DNA from: 13-2-20CM-68-14 sp051955535
GTDB taxonomy: Bacteria > Actinomycetota > Thermoleophilia > Gaiellales > Gaiellaceae
Assembly: GCA_051955535.1 (NCBI GenBank)
Contig: JBQCGP010000029.1
Span: forward strand, 1 to 64,000
DNA: 64,000 nucleotides
Direction: 5' to 3'
Both the position numbers and the translations under genes were made by a program. Position 1 is the stretch's first letter. Each line of letters opens with the position of its first letter. The notes below the pieces were generated by a model. That model saw nothing but the letters and a program-made list of their open reading frames with translations, was not told where the DNA came from and did no database searches. This document shows, one piece after another, positions 50,640 through 58,263 of the stretch.

Positions 50640-52334
50640 ATGGAGCTGGCCCGGCGAATCGCGGTCGCCCGCGGCGACGAGCCTGCGGACGTCGTCGTCC
50701 GCGGTGGCCGCGTCTTCTCCGTCTTCACGCGCGAGTGGCTCGAAACCGACGTCGCGATCGCCGACGGCTACGTCGCCGGGCTCGGCGACTACTCCGGTAC
50801 CGAAGAGATCGATGCCTCGGGCCGCTACGTCGTCCCGGGCTTCATCGACGCGCACATGCACCTCGAGTCGCCGAAGCTGCTCCCCGACGAGTTCGCGCGC
50901 CTCGTCCTCCCGCTCGGTACGACGGCCGTCGTCGCGGACCCGCACGAGCTCGCGAACGTGCTCGGCACCGACGGCGTGCACTGGCTGCTCGACGTCTGCG
51001 CGGAATTGCCGCTCGACGTCTACTTCATGGCGTCGTCGTGCGTCCCGGCCTCTCGCTTCGAGTCGCCGCGTCGCGCCCTCGGCGAAGGCGACCTCCAGGG
51101 CCTCCTGAACCGCCGCCGGGTGCTCGGCGTCGCCGAGATGATGAACTTCCCCGGCGTCATCGCGGGCGCTCCCGCCGAGCTCGCGAAGCTCGGGCTCTCC
51201 GGGGCCACCCACGTCGACGGCCACGCCCCCGGCGTCCTCGGAAAGGAGCTCAACGCCTACGCGTCCGCCGGGATCCGGTCCGACCACGAAGCGTTGACAG
51301 TCGAGGAGGGACGCGAGCGGCTGCGCGCCGGCATGTGGCTCCTCATCCGCGAGGCGTCCATGGCGAGGAACCTGCGCGCGTTGCTCCCGCTCGTCGCGGA
51401 GCTCGGACCCGACCGGATTGCCTTCTGCACGGACGACAAGGACCCCGACGACATCGCCGAGAACGGGCACATCACCGGGATGGTGCGCGACGCGGTCGTG
51501 GCCGGGATCGCGCCCGAGGATGCGCTCGTGCTCGCGTCCCTGAACACGGCGCTCTGGCACGGGCTTGACCACCTGGGCGCGCTGGCGCCGAGCTACCAGG
51601 CGGACATCCTGCTCCTGCCGGACCTGGAGAGCTTCCAGCCCGAGCTCGTCCTCAAGCGCGGCCGGCCGGTCGATGAGATCGCGCGCTCCGAGGTGCCGGA
51701 ATGGGTGAAGAACACCGTCCGCATCCAGCCGGTCGGCCCGGAGCGGTTCCGGATCCCGTGGCGCGACGGGACGAACGCGCACGTGATCGGGCTCGTTCCC
51801 GACCAGGTCGTTACCGACTCGCTGGTCGAGGCGCCGACGGTCCGCGACGGCGAGGCCGTCGCCGACGCTGGACGCGACCTGGCCAAGATCGCGGTGCTCG
51901 AGCGGCACCTCGGGACCGGCAGGATGGGAATCGGCCTGGTGCGGGGCTTCGGCCTGGAACGGGGCGCGCTCGGCTCGACCGTCGCCCACGACGCCCACAA
52001 CCTCGTTGTTGTCGGCACGAACGACGCCGACATGGCCCGGGTTGTCGAGCGGCTCGCCGAGCTCGGCGGGGGAATCGTCGCGGTCGAGAACGGTGAAGTG
52101 CTCGCGGACCTGCCCCTGCCCGTCGGCGGCCTGCTGGCCGACCTTCCTCTCGCGGAGGTCGTCGAGCGCAGCGCGGCGTGCACCGCCGCGGCTGAGCGGC
52201 TCGGCTGCACGGGCGCGACGCCGTTCCTGACGATGTCGTTCCTCGCGTTGTCGGTGATCCCGAGCCTGAAGATCACCGACCAGGGTCTCGTCGATGTAGA
52301 CCGCTTCGAGCTGGTGCCGCTCGAGGCGGAATGA
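50640..52334 (+). CDS. ade: Adenine deaminase
   Basis: 564 residues of the amidohydrolase superfamily: VVPGFIDAHMHLESPKL metal site, VADPHELANVLG, FCTDDKDPDD, and the C-terminal Ade-specific VAHDAHNLVVVGTND. Converts adenine to hypoxanthine, feeding xanthine dehydrogenase. Overlaps the next gene as ATGA. Confidence 0.94.
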   Translation: MELARRIAVARGDEPADVVVRGGRVFSVFTREWLETDVAIADGYVAGLGDYSGTEEIDASGRYVVPGFIDAHMHLESPKLLPDEFARLVLPLGTTAVVADPHELANVLGTDGVHWLLDVCAELPLDVYFMASSCVPASRFESPRRALGEGDLQGLLNRRRVLGVAEMMNFPGVIAGAPAELAKLGLSGATHVDGHAPGVLGKELNAYASAGIRSDHEALTVEEGRERLRAGMWLLIREASMARNLRALLPLVAELGPDRIAFCTDDKDPDDIAENGHITGMVRDAVVAGIAPEDALVLASLNTALWHGLDHLGALAPSYQADILLLPDLESFQPELVLKRGRPVDEIARSEVPEWVKNTVRIQPVGPERFRIPWRDGTNAHVIGLVPDQVVTDSLVEAPTVRDGEAVADAGRDLAKIAVLERHLGTGRMGIGLVRGFGLERGALGSTVAHDAHNLVVVGTNDADMARVVERLAELGGGIVAVENGEVLADLPLPVGGLLADLPLAEVVERSAACTAAAERLGCTGATPFLTMSFLALSVIPSLKITDQGLVDVDRFELVPLEAE

Positions 52335-53653
52335 GCGTCCTCGCCAACGCCAACGTCGTCACCATGGACGACGCGGGTACGGAGATCGCCGGCGGCTGGA
52401 TCCGAATCGAGGACGGCTTCGTCGGCGAGGTTGGCGCCGGCCGGCCACCGGAGCCGGGCGCTGACCTGCACGGCGCCGTCGTCACGCCTGCGCTGATCAA
52501 CACGCATCACCACCTGTTCCAGACCCTGACGCGCGCGCGGGCGCAGGACGCGGATCTCTTCGCCTGGCTGAAGGAGCTCTACCCGTTCTGGGCGCGTCTC
52601 GACGCCGAGGGCGAGTATGCAGCGGCGCGCACCGGGCTCGCGGAGCTGGCGCTGTCGGGCTGCGGCACGGTCTTCGATCACCACTACGTGTTCCCTCGCG
52701 GCGAGGACGGCCTGATCGAGGCCGAGGTCGAGGCGGCGCAGGAGCTCGGAGTGCGGATCGTCGCCTCGCGTGGCTCGATGGACCTCGGCGCGTCGGACGG
52801 TGGGCTGCCGCCGGACTCGCTCGTCGAGCAACTCGACGCCGTCCTCGCCGACACGGAGCGTCTGGCCGGGCTCCATGAGCCCGGCCCGGGCGCGCGGGTG
52901 CAGCTAGCGGTCGCGCCGTGCTCGCCGTTCTCGGTGACCGGCCGGCTGATGGAGGACTCGGCCGCGCTCGCGCGGCGGCTCGGGCTGCAGCTGCACACGC
53001 ACCTCGCCGAGACGGTCGAGGAGGAGGCGTACTGCCTCGAGCTCTACGGCTGCCGGCCTGTCGAGTACCTCGAACGGCTCGGCTGGCTTGCGGGCGACGT
53101 CTGGTGCGCGCACTGCGTCCACCTCGAGGCCGGCGACGTGCGGAGGTTCGGTGAGACGGACACCGCGGTCGCGCACTGCCCGACCTCGAACCTGCGCCTC
53201 GGCGCCGGCGTCGCGCCGGTTCGGGCACTCCTGGACGCCGGCGTGCGAGTCGGGATCGGCGTCGACGGCTCGGCCTCGAACGAGCGCGGCGACCTGCTCT
53301 TCGATGTCAAGCAGGCGCTGCTCGTCGCCCGCGGTCGCGACGGCCCGGCCGCCCTGACCGCGCGGGAGGCGCTCCGCCTTGCCACAAGCGGCAGCGCCAC
53401 GGTGCTCGGCCGTGACGACCTCGGCGCGATCGAGCCCGGCCGCTGCGCCGACCTGGCAATCTGGCGGACCGACGGCCTCGAGCTCGGCGGCGCCGAGGAC
53501 CTGCTCGCCGGGCTTGTCCTCTCCGCACCGCACCGCGTCGACCGGCTGATCGTCGGCGGCGAGGACGTCGTCCGCGACGGCGCGCTCGTGCGCGCCTCGG
53601 AGCAGGAGATCGCCCATGCGCAGCGGAAGCAGGCGAGTAGATTCGCCGCATGA
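52331..53653 (+). CDS. 8-oxoguanine deaminase-like amidohydrolase
   Basis: 440 residues. NTHHHLFQTLTRARAQDADL, LHTHLAET, HCPTSNLRLGAG and IGVDGSASNERGDLL match the 8-oxoguanine/guanine-type deaminases in the TrzN/ATZ group. Likely deaminates an oxidised or normal guanine base, giving urate or xanthine. ATG 52331; the gene contains the -10 box of hiuH near its end. Confidence 0.87.
   Translation: MSVLANANVVTMDDAGTEIAGGWIRIEDGFVGEVGAGRPPEPGADLHGAVVTPALINTHHHLFQTLTRARAQDADLFAWLKELYPFWARLDAEGEYAAARTGLAELALSGCGTVFDHHYVFPRGEDGLIEAEVEAAQELGVRIVASRGSMDLGASDGGLPPDSLVEQLDAVLADTERLAGLHEPGPGARVQLAVAPCSPFSVTGRLMEDSAALARRLGLQLHTHLAETVEEEAYCLELYGCRPVEYLERLGWLAGDVWCAHCVHLEAGDVRRFGETDTAVAHCPTSNLRLGAGVAPVRALLDAGVRVGIGVDGSASNERGDLLFDVKQALLVARGRDGPAALTAREALRLATSGSATVLGRDDLGAIEPGRCADLAIWRTDGLELGGAEDLLAGLVLSAPHRVDRLIVGGEDVVRDGALVRASEQEIAHAQRKQASRFAA
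53638..53643 (+). promoter_or_regulatory. -10 box TAGATT upstream of hiuH
   Basis: TAGATT inside the end of the deaminase gene, 6 nt before ATG 53650: an internal leaderless promoter for hiuH-uraD-puuD. Confidence 0.5.
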
Positions 53654-53940
53654 TCTCGACCCACGTCCTCGACACCGAGCGCGGGACCCCGCGCCCCGGC
53701 CTGAAGGTCGGCCTCTACCGCGGCGACGAGCTCGTCGCGGAAGGCGTGACCGACGCCGACGGCCGTATCGCCGAGCTCGCGCGCTCCGTCGAGGGAGGTG
53801 ACTACCGCCTTGTCTTCCACGTCGGCGGCGAGTTCTTCCGCGAGGTCGAGCTCACGCTCTCGATCGACGACCCGGGGCGCCACTACCACGTGCCGCTGTT
53901 GATCTCGACGTACTCGTGCACGACCTACCGCGGCAGCTGA
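53650..53940 (+). CDS. hiuH: 5-Hydroxyisourate hydrolase (transthyretin-like)
   Basis: 96 residues. Starts MISTHVLDTERGTPRPGLKV and ends TYRGS, the family's C-terminal signature; HYHVPLL strand present. Hydrolyses 5-hydroxyisourate to OHCU in urate degradation. Overlaps uraD. Confidence 0.94.
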   Translation: MISTHVLDTERGTPRPGLKVGLYRGDELVAEGVTDADGRIAELARSVEGGDYRLVFHVGGEFFREVELTLSIDDPGRHYHVPLLISTYSCTTYRGS

Positions 53941-54353
53941 CCGAGGGCGAGCTGGCCGAGCTCTTCGAGGGCCGGACACGCCTCGTCGACCTGCTCGCGC
54001 AGCGGGACGACCCGCTCGGGTCGGCCGACTACGTGATCGCCGAGCTTACCGACCAGGAGAAGCGCGAGGCCCTGAACGCGCACCCTGCGATCGGCGCGCG
54101 CAAGCTTTCGGAGCGCTCTGCCGCCGAGCAAGGTGCCGGCGGGCACCCGGCCGTACTGACCGAGCTCACCTACCTGAACCAGGTCTACGAGGAGAAGTTC
54201 GGCTTCCGGTTCGTGGTCTTCGTGAACGGCCGGCCGAAGTCGGAGATTCTCAAGGTGCTGCAGGAGCGGCTCGAGCGGAGCAGTGAGGATGAGCTCGAGA
54301 CCGGCCTGCGCGAGCTCGTCGCGATCGCCCGCGACCGCTACGAGCGACGCTGA
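53916..54353 (+). CDS. uraD: OHCU decarboxylase
   Basis: 145 residues from GTG 53916; CTG 53937 (overlapping the hiuH stop as CTGA) would give 138 and fits the family start LTEGELAELFEGRTR better. Key residues: His in NAHPAIGARKL, SAAEQ, and FRFVVFVNGRPKSEIL. Produces S-allantoin from OHCU. Its stop touches the puuD ATG. Confidence 0.92.
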   Translation: MHDLPRQLTEGELAELFEGRTRLVDLLAQRDDPLGSADYVIAELTDQEKREALNAHPAIGARKLSERSAAEQGAGGHPAVLTELTYLNQVYEEKFGFRFVVFVNGRPKSEILKVLQERLERSSEDELETGLRELVAIARDRYERR

Positions 54354-55528
54354 TGGACCCTTACGCGAACCAGTGGCTCGACCTGCTCATTCGCTGGCTG
54401 CACGTCGTCGCCGCGATCGCGTGGATCGGCTCGTCGTTCTACTTCATCGCTCTAGACAATCACTTGCGGCCGCCGAAGGAGGAAGCTGACGCCGAGCGCG
54501 GGGTCGGCGGGGAGGCGTGGGAGATCCACGGCGGCGGCTTCTACCAGGTGCAGAAGTACACCCTCGCGCCGAAGACGCTGCCCGAGCCGCTGCACTGGTT
54601 CAAGTGGGAGGCCTACACGACCTGGCTCTCCGGCTTCTCGCTGCTGATCGTCCTCTACTACGTCAACGCGAACACGTACCTGATCGACAAGTCGGTGGCC
54701 AACCTGCAGCCGTGGGAGGCGATCGCGATCAGCGTCGGTCTGCTCGTCGCAGCCTGGCTCGTCTACGACGGCCTCTGCCGGGTGATCTCGAACGACCTGG
54801 CCATCGGGGCCGCCCTGCTCGTGCTGGTGACGCTCGCCGCCTGGGGCGTCAGCCACCTGTTCTCTGGCAGGGCCGAATACATCCAGATCGGCGCGATGCT
54901 CGGGACGATCATGGCCGCCAACGTCTTCCTCGTGATCATCCCGGCTCACTGGGATCTGATTCGCGCGAAGGAGGCCGGCCGCGCGCCTGACGCCGCGGCC
55001 GCGCTCGAGGCCAAGCGGCGCTCGGTGCACAACAACTACCTGACGCTGCCGGTCGTGTTCACGATGATCAGCAACCACTTCCCGATCACCTACGGCCACT
55101 CGTACTCGTGGCTGATCCTCGTCTGCCTGCTCGTGATCGGAGCCTGGGTGCGGCACTTCTTCAACGTCCGCCACACCGGCCGGACCGCGTGGTGGATTCC
55201 GGTCACGGCGGGGGTCGGGATCGCGGTCGTCGCGGTCGCGATCCGCCCCGGCGGATCCTCCGGCGGAACGGCGGTTCCGTTCACGCGCGCCCAGGCGATC
55301 GTGCAGGAGCGCTGCGTTCCGTGTCACTCGGCGCACCCGACCAAGATCGACTCGGCGCCGATGGGAATCGTCTTCGACACGCCCAAGCAGATTGCGACGC
55401 AGGCGAGCCTGATCGAGCAGGTCGCGGTGAGCACGAAGGTGATGCCGCTCGGGAACCAGACCGGGATGACCCAGGCCGAACGGGACACCCTCGGCGCCTG
55501 GATCCGACAGGGCGCGAAGACGAGGTAG
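54353..55528 (+). CDS. puuD: PuuD-type membrane urate oxidase with C-terminal cytochrome c
   Basis: 391 residues. N-terminal polytopic domain (LIRWLHVVAAIAWIGSSFYF and later HWFKWEAYTTWLSG) with about eight helices, then a C-terminal single-haem domain CVPCHSAHPTK (haem c CXXCH). Known PuuD proteins oxidise urate using the respiratory chain rather than O2/H2O2. Product goes to HiuH. ATG 54353. Confidence 0.93.
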   Translation: MDPYANQWLDLLIRWLHVVAAIAWIGSSFYFIALDNHLRPPKEEADAERGVGGEAWEIHGGGFYQVQKYTLAPKTLPEPLHWFKWEAYTTWLSGFSLLIVLYYVNANTYLIDKSVANLQPWEAIAISVGLLVAAWLVYDGLCRVISNDLAIGAALLVLVTLAAWGVSHLFSGRAEYIQIGAMLGTIMAANVFLVIIPAHWDLIRAKEAGRAPDAAAALEAKRRSVHNNYLTLPVVFTMISNHFPITYGHSYSWLILVCLLVIGAWVRHFFNVRHTGRTAWWIPVTAGVGIAVVAVAIRPGGSSGGTAVPFTRAQAIVQERCVPCHSAHPTKIDSAPMGIVFDTPKQIATQASLIEQVAVSTKVMPLGNQTGMTQAERDTLGAWIRQGAKTR

Positions 55529-55531
55529 GTT
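55526..55531 (+). promoter_or_regulatory. -10 box TAGGTT overlapping the puuD stop codon
   Basis: The TAG (55526-55528) ends puuD and begins TAGGTT, which is 6 nt from ATG 55538 of the DUF3830 gene. Confidence 0.55.
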
Positions 55532-55537
55532 CCGCGG

Positions 55538-55945
55538 ATGCTCGAGATCGAGGTCGGCGGCGCAAGGTTCGAGGCTCGGCTCGAGGAGCGCGCCGCGCCG
55601 GGCACGGTGGCGGCATTCCGGCGGCTGCTACCACTCGAGAGCAAACTGATCCACGTCCGTTGGAGCGGGGAGGCCTGCTGGATCCCGTTCGGCGAACTCG
55701 ACGTCGGGGTCGGTTCCGAGAACGCGACCGCCTACCCCGCGCCCGGCGAGCTCCTCCTCTATCCCGGCGGTGTCAGCGAGACGGAGATCCTGTTTCCGTA
55801 CGGGCCGACCCAGTTCGCGAGCAAGGCCGGCGTGCTGGCCGGCAACCACTTCGCCACGATCGTCCGGGGCGGCGAGCAGCTGCGAGAGCTCGGCCCCCTC
55901 GTGCTCTGGCAAGGCGCTCAGCCGATCCGCTTCGAAGAGCGCTAA
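55538..55945 (+). CDS. DUF3830 family (cyclophilin-like fold) protein
   Basis: 135 residues: FEARLEERAAPGTVAAFRRLLPLE, WSGEACWIPFGEL, YPAPGELLLYPGG and NHFATIVRG. DUF3830 proteins look like cyclophilin folds without known activity and are found with hydantoin/ureide genes; here it ends the urate operon. Possibly acts on a ureide intermediate; not testable from sequence. Confidence 0.85.
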   Translation: MLEIEVGGARFEARLEERAAPGTVAAFRRLLPLESKLIHVRWSGEACWIPFGELDVGVGSENATAYPAPGELLLYPGGVSETEILFPYGPTQFASKAGVLAGNHFATIVRGGEQLRELGPLVLWQGAQPIRFEER

Positions 55946-55949
55946 CCAC

Positions 55950-56003
55950 TGTCCGAAACGGTCCGTCTGGGGTCAGACCCCGGCCGTGGCCGGCGCGGAC
56001 AGA
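55950..56003. repeat. Palindromic repeat copy C (GGGGTCAGACCCC)
   Basis: Core palindrome at 55969-55981, between the convergent DUF3830 and M20 genes; GTCCG near the left and CGGAC near the right end suggest a larger imperfect stem. Shares about 20 nt with copy D. Confidence 0.7.
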
Positions 56004-56054
56004 GGCGCCGGCGCCCTCGGCACGTCTCCGGCTCAAAGTTGCCGATGCCTGGTC

Positions 56055-56105
56055 ACAGAGGGCCGTGTTTGGGGTCAGACCCCGGACGTGTCGGGTTGGG
56101 ACAGT
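56055..56105. repeat. Palindromic repeat copy D, providing the M20 stop codon
   Basis: Core GGGGTCAGACCCC at 56071-56083. On the minus strand its centre reads GTC TGA, and this TGA (56077-56075) is the stop codon of the M20 gene, whose last residues (PDTSGV) are repeat-encoded. Confidence 0.75.
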
Positions 56106-57079
56106 TGGGCCAGCACGGCGGTCAGCGCGTCGACCGCTAACTCGATGTCTTCCATGCTGCTGAGCTCCTCGGGGCAGTGGCTGACACCCCCGTTCAAGGA
56201 GCGGACGAAGAGCATCGCCGTCGGCACCCCTGCCGCCGCCAGCACCATGGCGTCGTGGCCGGCGCCTGAGACGAGCCGCGGCGCGTCCGGCAGCAGTTCC
56301 GAGAGGACCTCGAACGGCGCGCCGCTCATCGCGACCGGTTCGGTGCGCGAGGTTGGCTCGAAGCCGATCGCGTCGACGAGCTCGGCGAGCTTTTCGGACT
56401 CGGGCGCGCGAGCATCGACCGAAACGGTGACGCGGACCGGAACGACGTTGGCCGCGTTCGGCTCCACCTCGATGGCACCGACGGTCGCTACTGCCGGCTC
56501 CTGGGCCGCCTCCGAAACCCGGGCGATAAAGCGCGCCGCCTTGATCAGCGCGTCGTCGCGTCCGCTCATCGGCGTCGTCCCGGCATGGTCTGCACGGCCC
56601 TCGAACACGACCTGCCCGCGCGCCTGTCCGGAGATGGCCGTCACGACGCCGAGCGACTGGCCGGCTCGCTCGAGGAAGGGCCCCTGTTCGATGTGCAGCT
56701 CCACGAACGCGGGCGGCAGCTCGCGAAGTTGTTTGCTCCCCATCGGCCCCGCCTCCTCGGCGCGGAAGGCGACCACTGCCATCTCCGCGTCGGGCAGCCG
56801 TGCCGCGGCCTCGATCGCTGCGACCACCCCGAGCGCGCCGTCGAACTTCCCGCCGTCCGGGACCGTGTCGAGGTGCGAGCCGCTCCAGACGCGCGGTGAG
56901 CCGCGGCGCCCGATCAGGTTCCCAGCCTCGTCGATCTCGCTCTCGAGGCCTGCCTCGCGCATCCAACCGGCGGCGAGCGCGTGCGCCGCGTCCTCTTCGG
57001 GCGAGTAGCCCCGGCGCGTGCCCGCGCCGATCGCATACAGCTCGTTCAGACGCTCCTCGATCCGCTCAGCGTTCGTCAT
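56075..57079 (-). CDS. M20 family amidohydrolase (allantoate/carbamoyl amino acid hydrolase type), short form
   Basis: 334 residues. GYSPEEDAAHALAAGWM, GSHLDTVPDGGKFDGALGVVAAIEA (cited by GSHLDTVPDGGKFDG), VAFRAEEAGPMGS and VELHIEQGP are the allantoate amidohydrolase/carbamoylase motifs. The family is usually about 410 residues; here the stretch between the EE zinc motif and HIEQGP is only about 20 residues, missing some 60-70. The C-terminus is formed by a palindromic repeat. Overlaps the MFS gene end as ATG after TAG. Position suggests a ureide substrate. Confidence 0.85.
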   Translation of the reverse strand: MTNAERIEERLNELYAIGAGTRRGYSPEEDAAHALAAGWMREAGLESEIDEAGNLIGRRGSPRVWSGSHLDTVPDGGKFDGALGVVAAIEAAARLPDAEMAVVAFRAEEAGPMGSKQLRELPPAFVELHIEQGPFLERAGQSLGVVTAISGQARGQVVFEGRADHAGTTPMSGRDDALIKAARFIARVSEAAQEPAVATVGAIEVEPNAANVVPVRVTVSVDARAPESEKLAELVDAIGFEPTSRTEPVAMSGAPFEVLSELLPDAPRLVSGAGHDAMVLAAAGVPTAMLFVRSLNGGVSHCPEELSSMEDIELAVDALTAVLAQLSQPDTSGV

Positions 57080-58263
57080 CTACTCTGCGCCGCCGCTGCG
57101 ACGTTTCCACCCCAGAGCATCGCCGATCCGAGCAACGGCGCCAACGCGGCGAGCGCAAAGGCCACCCGCCACGAGGTCGCACCCACGACCGAAGCGAACA
57201 CAGGCGGCACCATGGTCGCCGTCGTCGTCAGGATCGTCTGTTGGAACCCGATCGCAGCGCCGCTTCGCGCGCGGCCGGCCAGCTCGGCCGCAGCGGCGAA
57301 CGAGAGCCCGTTCCAGCTCATCGCTATTCCGCCTGCGACCACGAAGGCAGCGACGACCGCGGCGTTCGGAGCCCCGAGTAGTGCAGCTGTCGCCGCCAGC
57401 ATCGCGAACGCGGCGAGACCGACGAGGCGGAGCGGCCGGATGCGGTCGCCGAGCACGTCGCTCCACCGTCCGACCGCGATTCGGAGGACGACAGCGAGCG
57501 CCTGAATCAGCGCGAGCACGAGCGCGGCCTGCTGCGTCGAGAAGTCACGCTCGTCATGGAGGTAGAGGACGAGGAAGCCGGTGATGGAGACCTGCGCGAC
57601 GAGGTAGAGGCCGGCAGAAGCCCCGATCGTCCACAGGCGGCCGTCCGAGAGGACACGCCTGGCCTGTCCGGCGCCGCTGCCGCCGGGGATGTCCCGAACG
57701 ATCGCTCCTCCGACGATTGCGCCCGTGAAGGTGAAGCCGGCGAGGAAGAGGAACGCGGCTTCGAGCCCACCGGCCCTTTCGAGCCCCGGCAGCGTCAGGG
57801 CCGCCAACGCGGCGCCAAGCGGCGTCGACGTCTGGCGGATGCCCAGGGCAAGGCCCCGCTCGCCTGGATCGAACCAGGACATGACCGCCCGCCCACTCGC
57901 CGAATTGACGCTGGCACCCGCTCCGCCGGCGGCGCCGAGAAGAACGACCACTGCGGCGAAGCTCGACGTGAACGCGATCGGAACCGCGAGCGCCGCGCAG
58001 AGGCCGAGGCCGGTGGCGAGCACCCGCCGCTCCCCGATGCGGTCGGCCAGCAGCCCCCAGGGCAACAGCGTCCCGATCGGCCCGACCCAGGGCGCGGCGA
58101 TCACGACACCGACCTGGGTCAGGCTCAGGCCGAGGTCGTCGCGCAGAGCCGGAGCCAGGACGGCGGGAGCGGTGATCAGCGCGAGGTAAGAGGCCTGGGC
58201 ACCGGTGCCCGCGGCGAGGACCGCCCACCGATAACGGCCGACGGGACGCTCAGGCGGCTCTAT
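57076..58263 (-). CDS. MFS transporter
   Basis: About 395 residues, 12 helices. GLLADRIGERRVLATGLGLC is the MFS loop motif after helix 2, and GRAVMSWFDPGERGLALGIRQ lies after helix 4. Probably imports purines or ureides, from its neighbours. No ATG, GTG, TTG or CTG precedes the first helix (WAVLAAGTGAQASY); at the ALDH stop the frame reads ATA over TAG. Start unresolved. End overlaps the M20 start by 4 nt (TAGATG). Confidence 0.82.
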   Translation of the reverse strand: MEPPERPVGRYRWAVLAAGTGAQASYLALITAPAVLAPALRDDLGLSLTQVGVVIAAPWVGPIGTLLPWGLLADRIGERRVLATGLGLCAALAVPIAFTSSFAAVVVLLGAAGGAGASVNSASGRAVMSWFDPGERGLALGIRQTSTPLGAALAALTLPGLERAGGLEAAFLFLAGFTFTGAIVGGAIVRDIPGGSGAGQARRVLSDGRLWTIGASAGLYLVAQVSITGFLVLYLHDERDFSTQQAALVLALIQALAVVLRIAVGRWSDVLGDRIRPLRLVGLAAFAMLAATAALLGAPNAAVVAAFVVAGGIAMSWNGLSFAAAAELAGRARSGAAIGFQQTILTTTATMVPPVFASVVGATSWRVAFALAALAPLLGSAMLWGGNVAAAAQSR

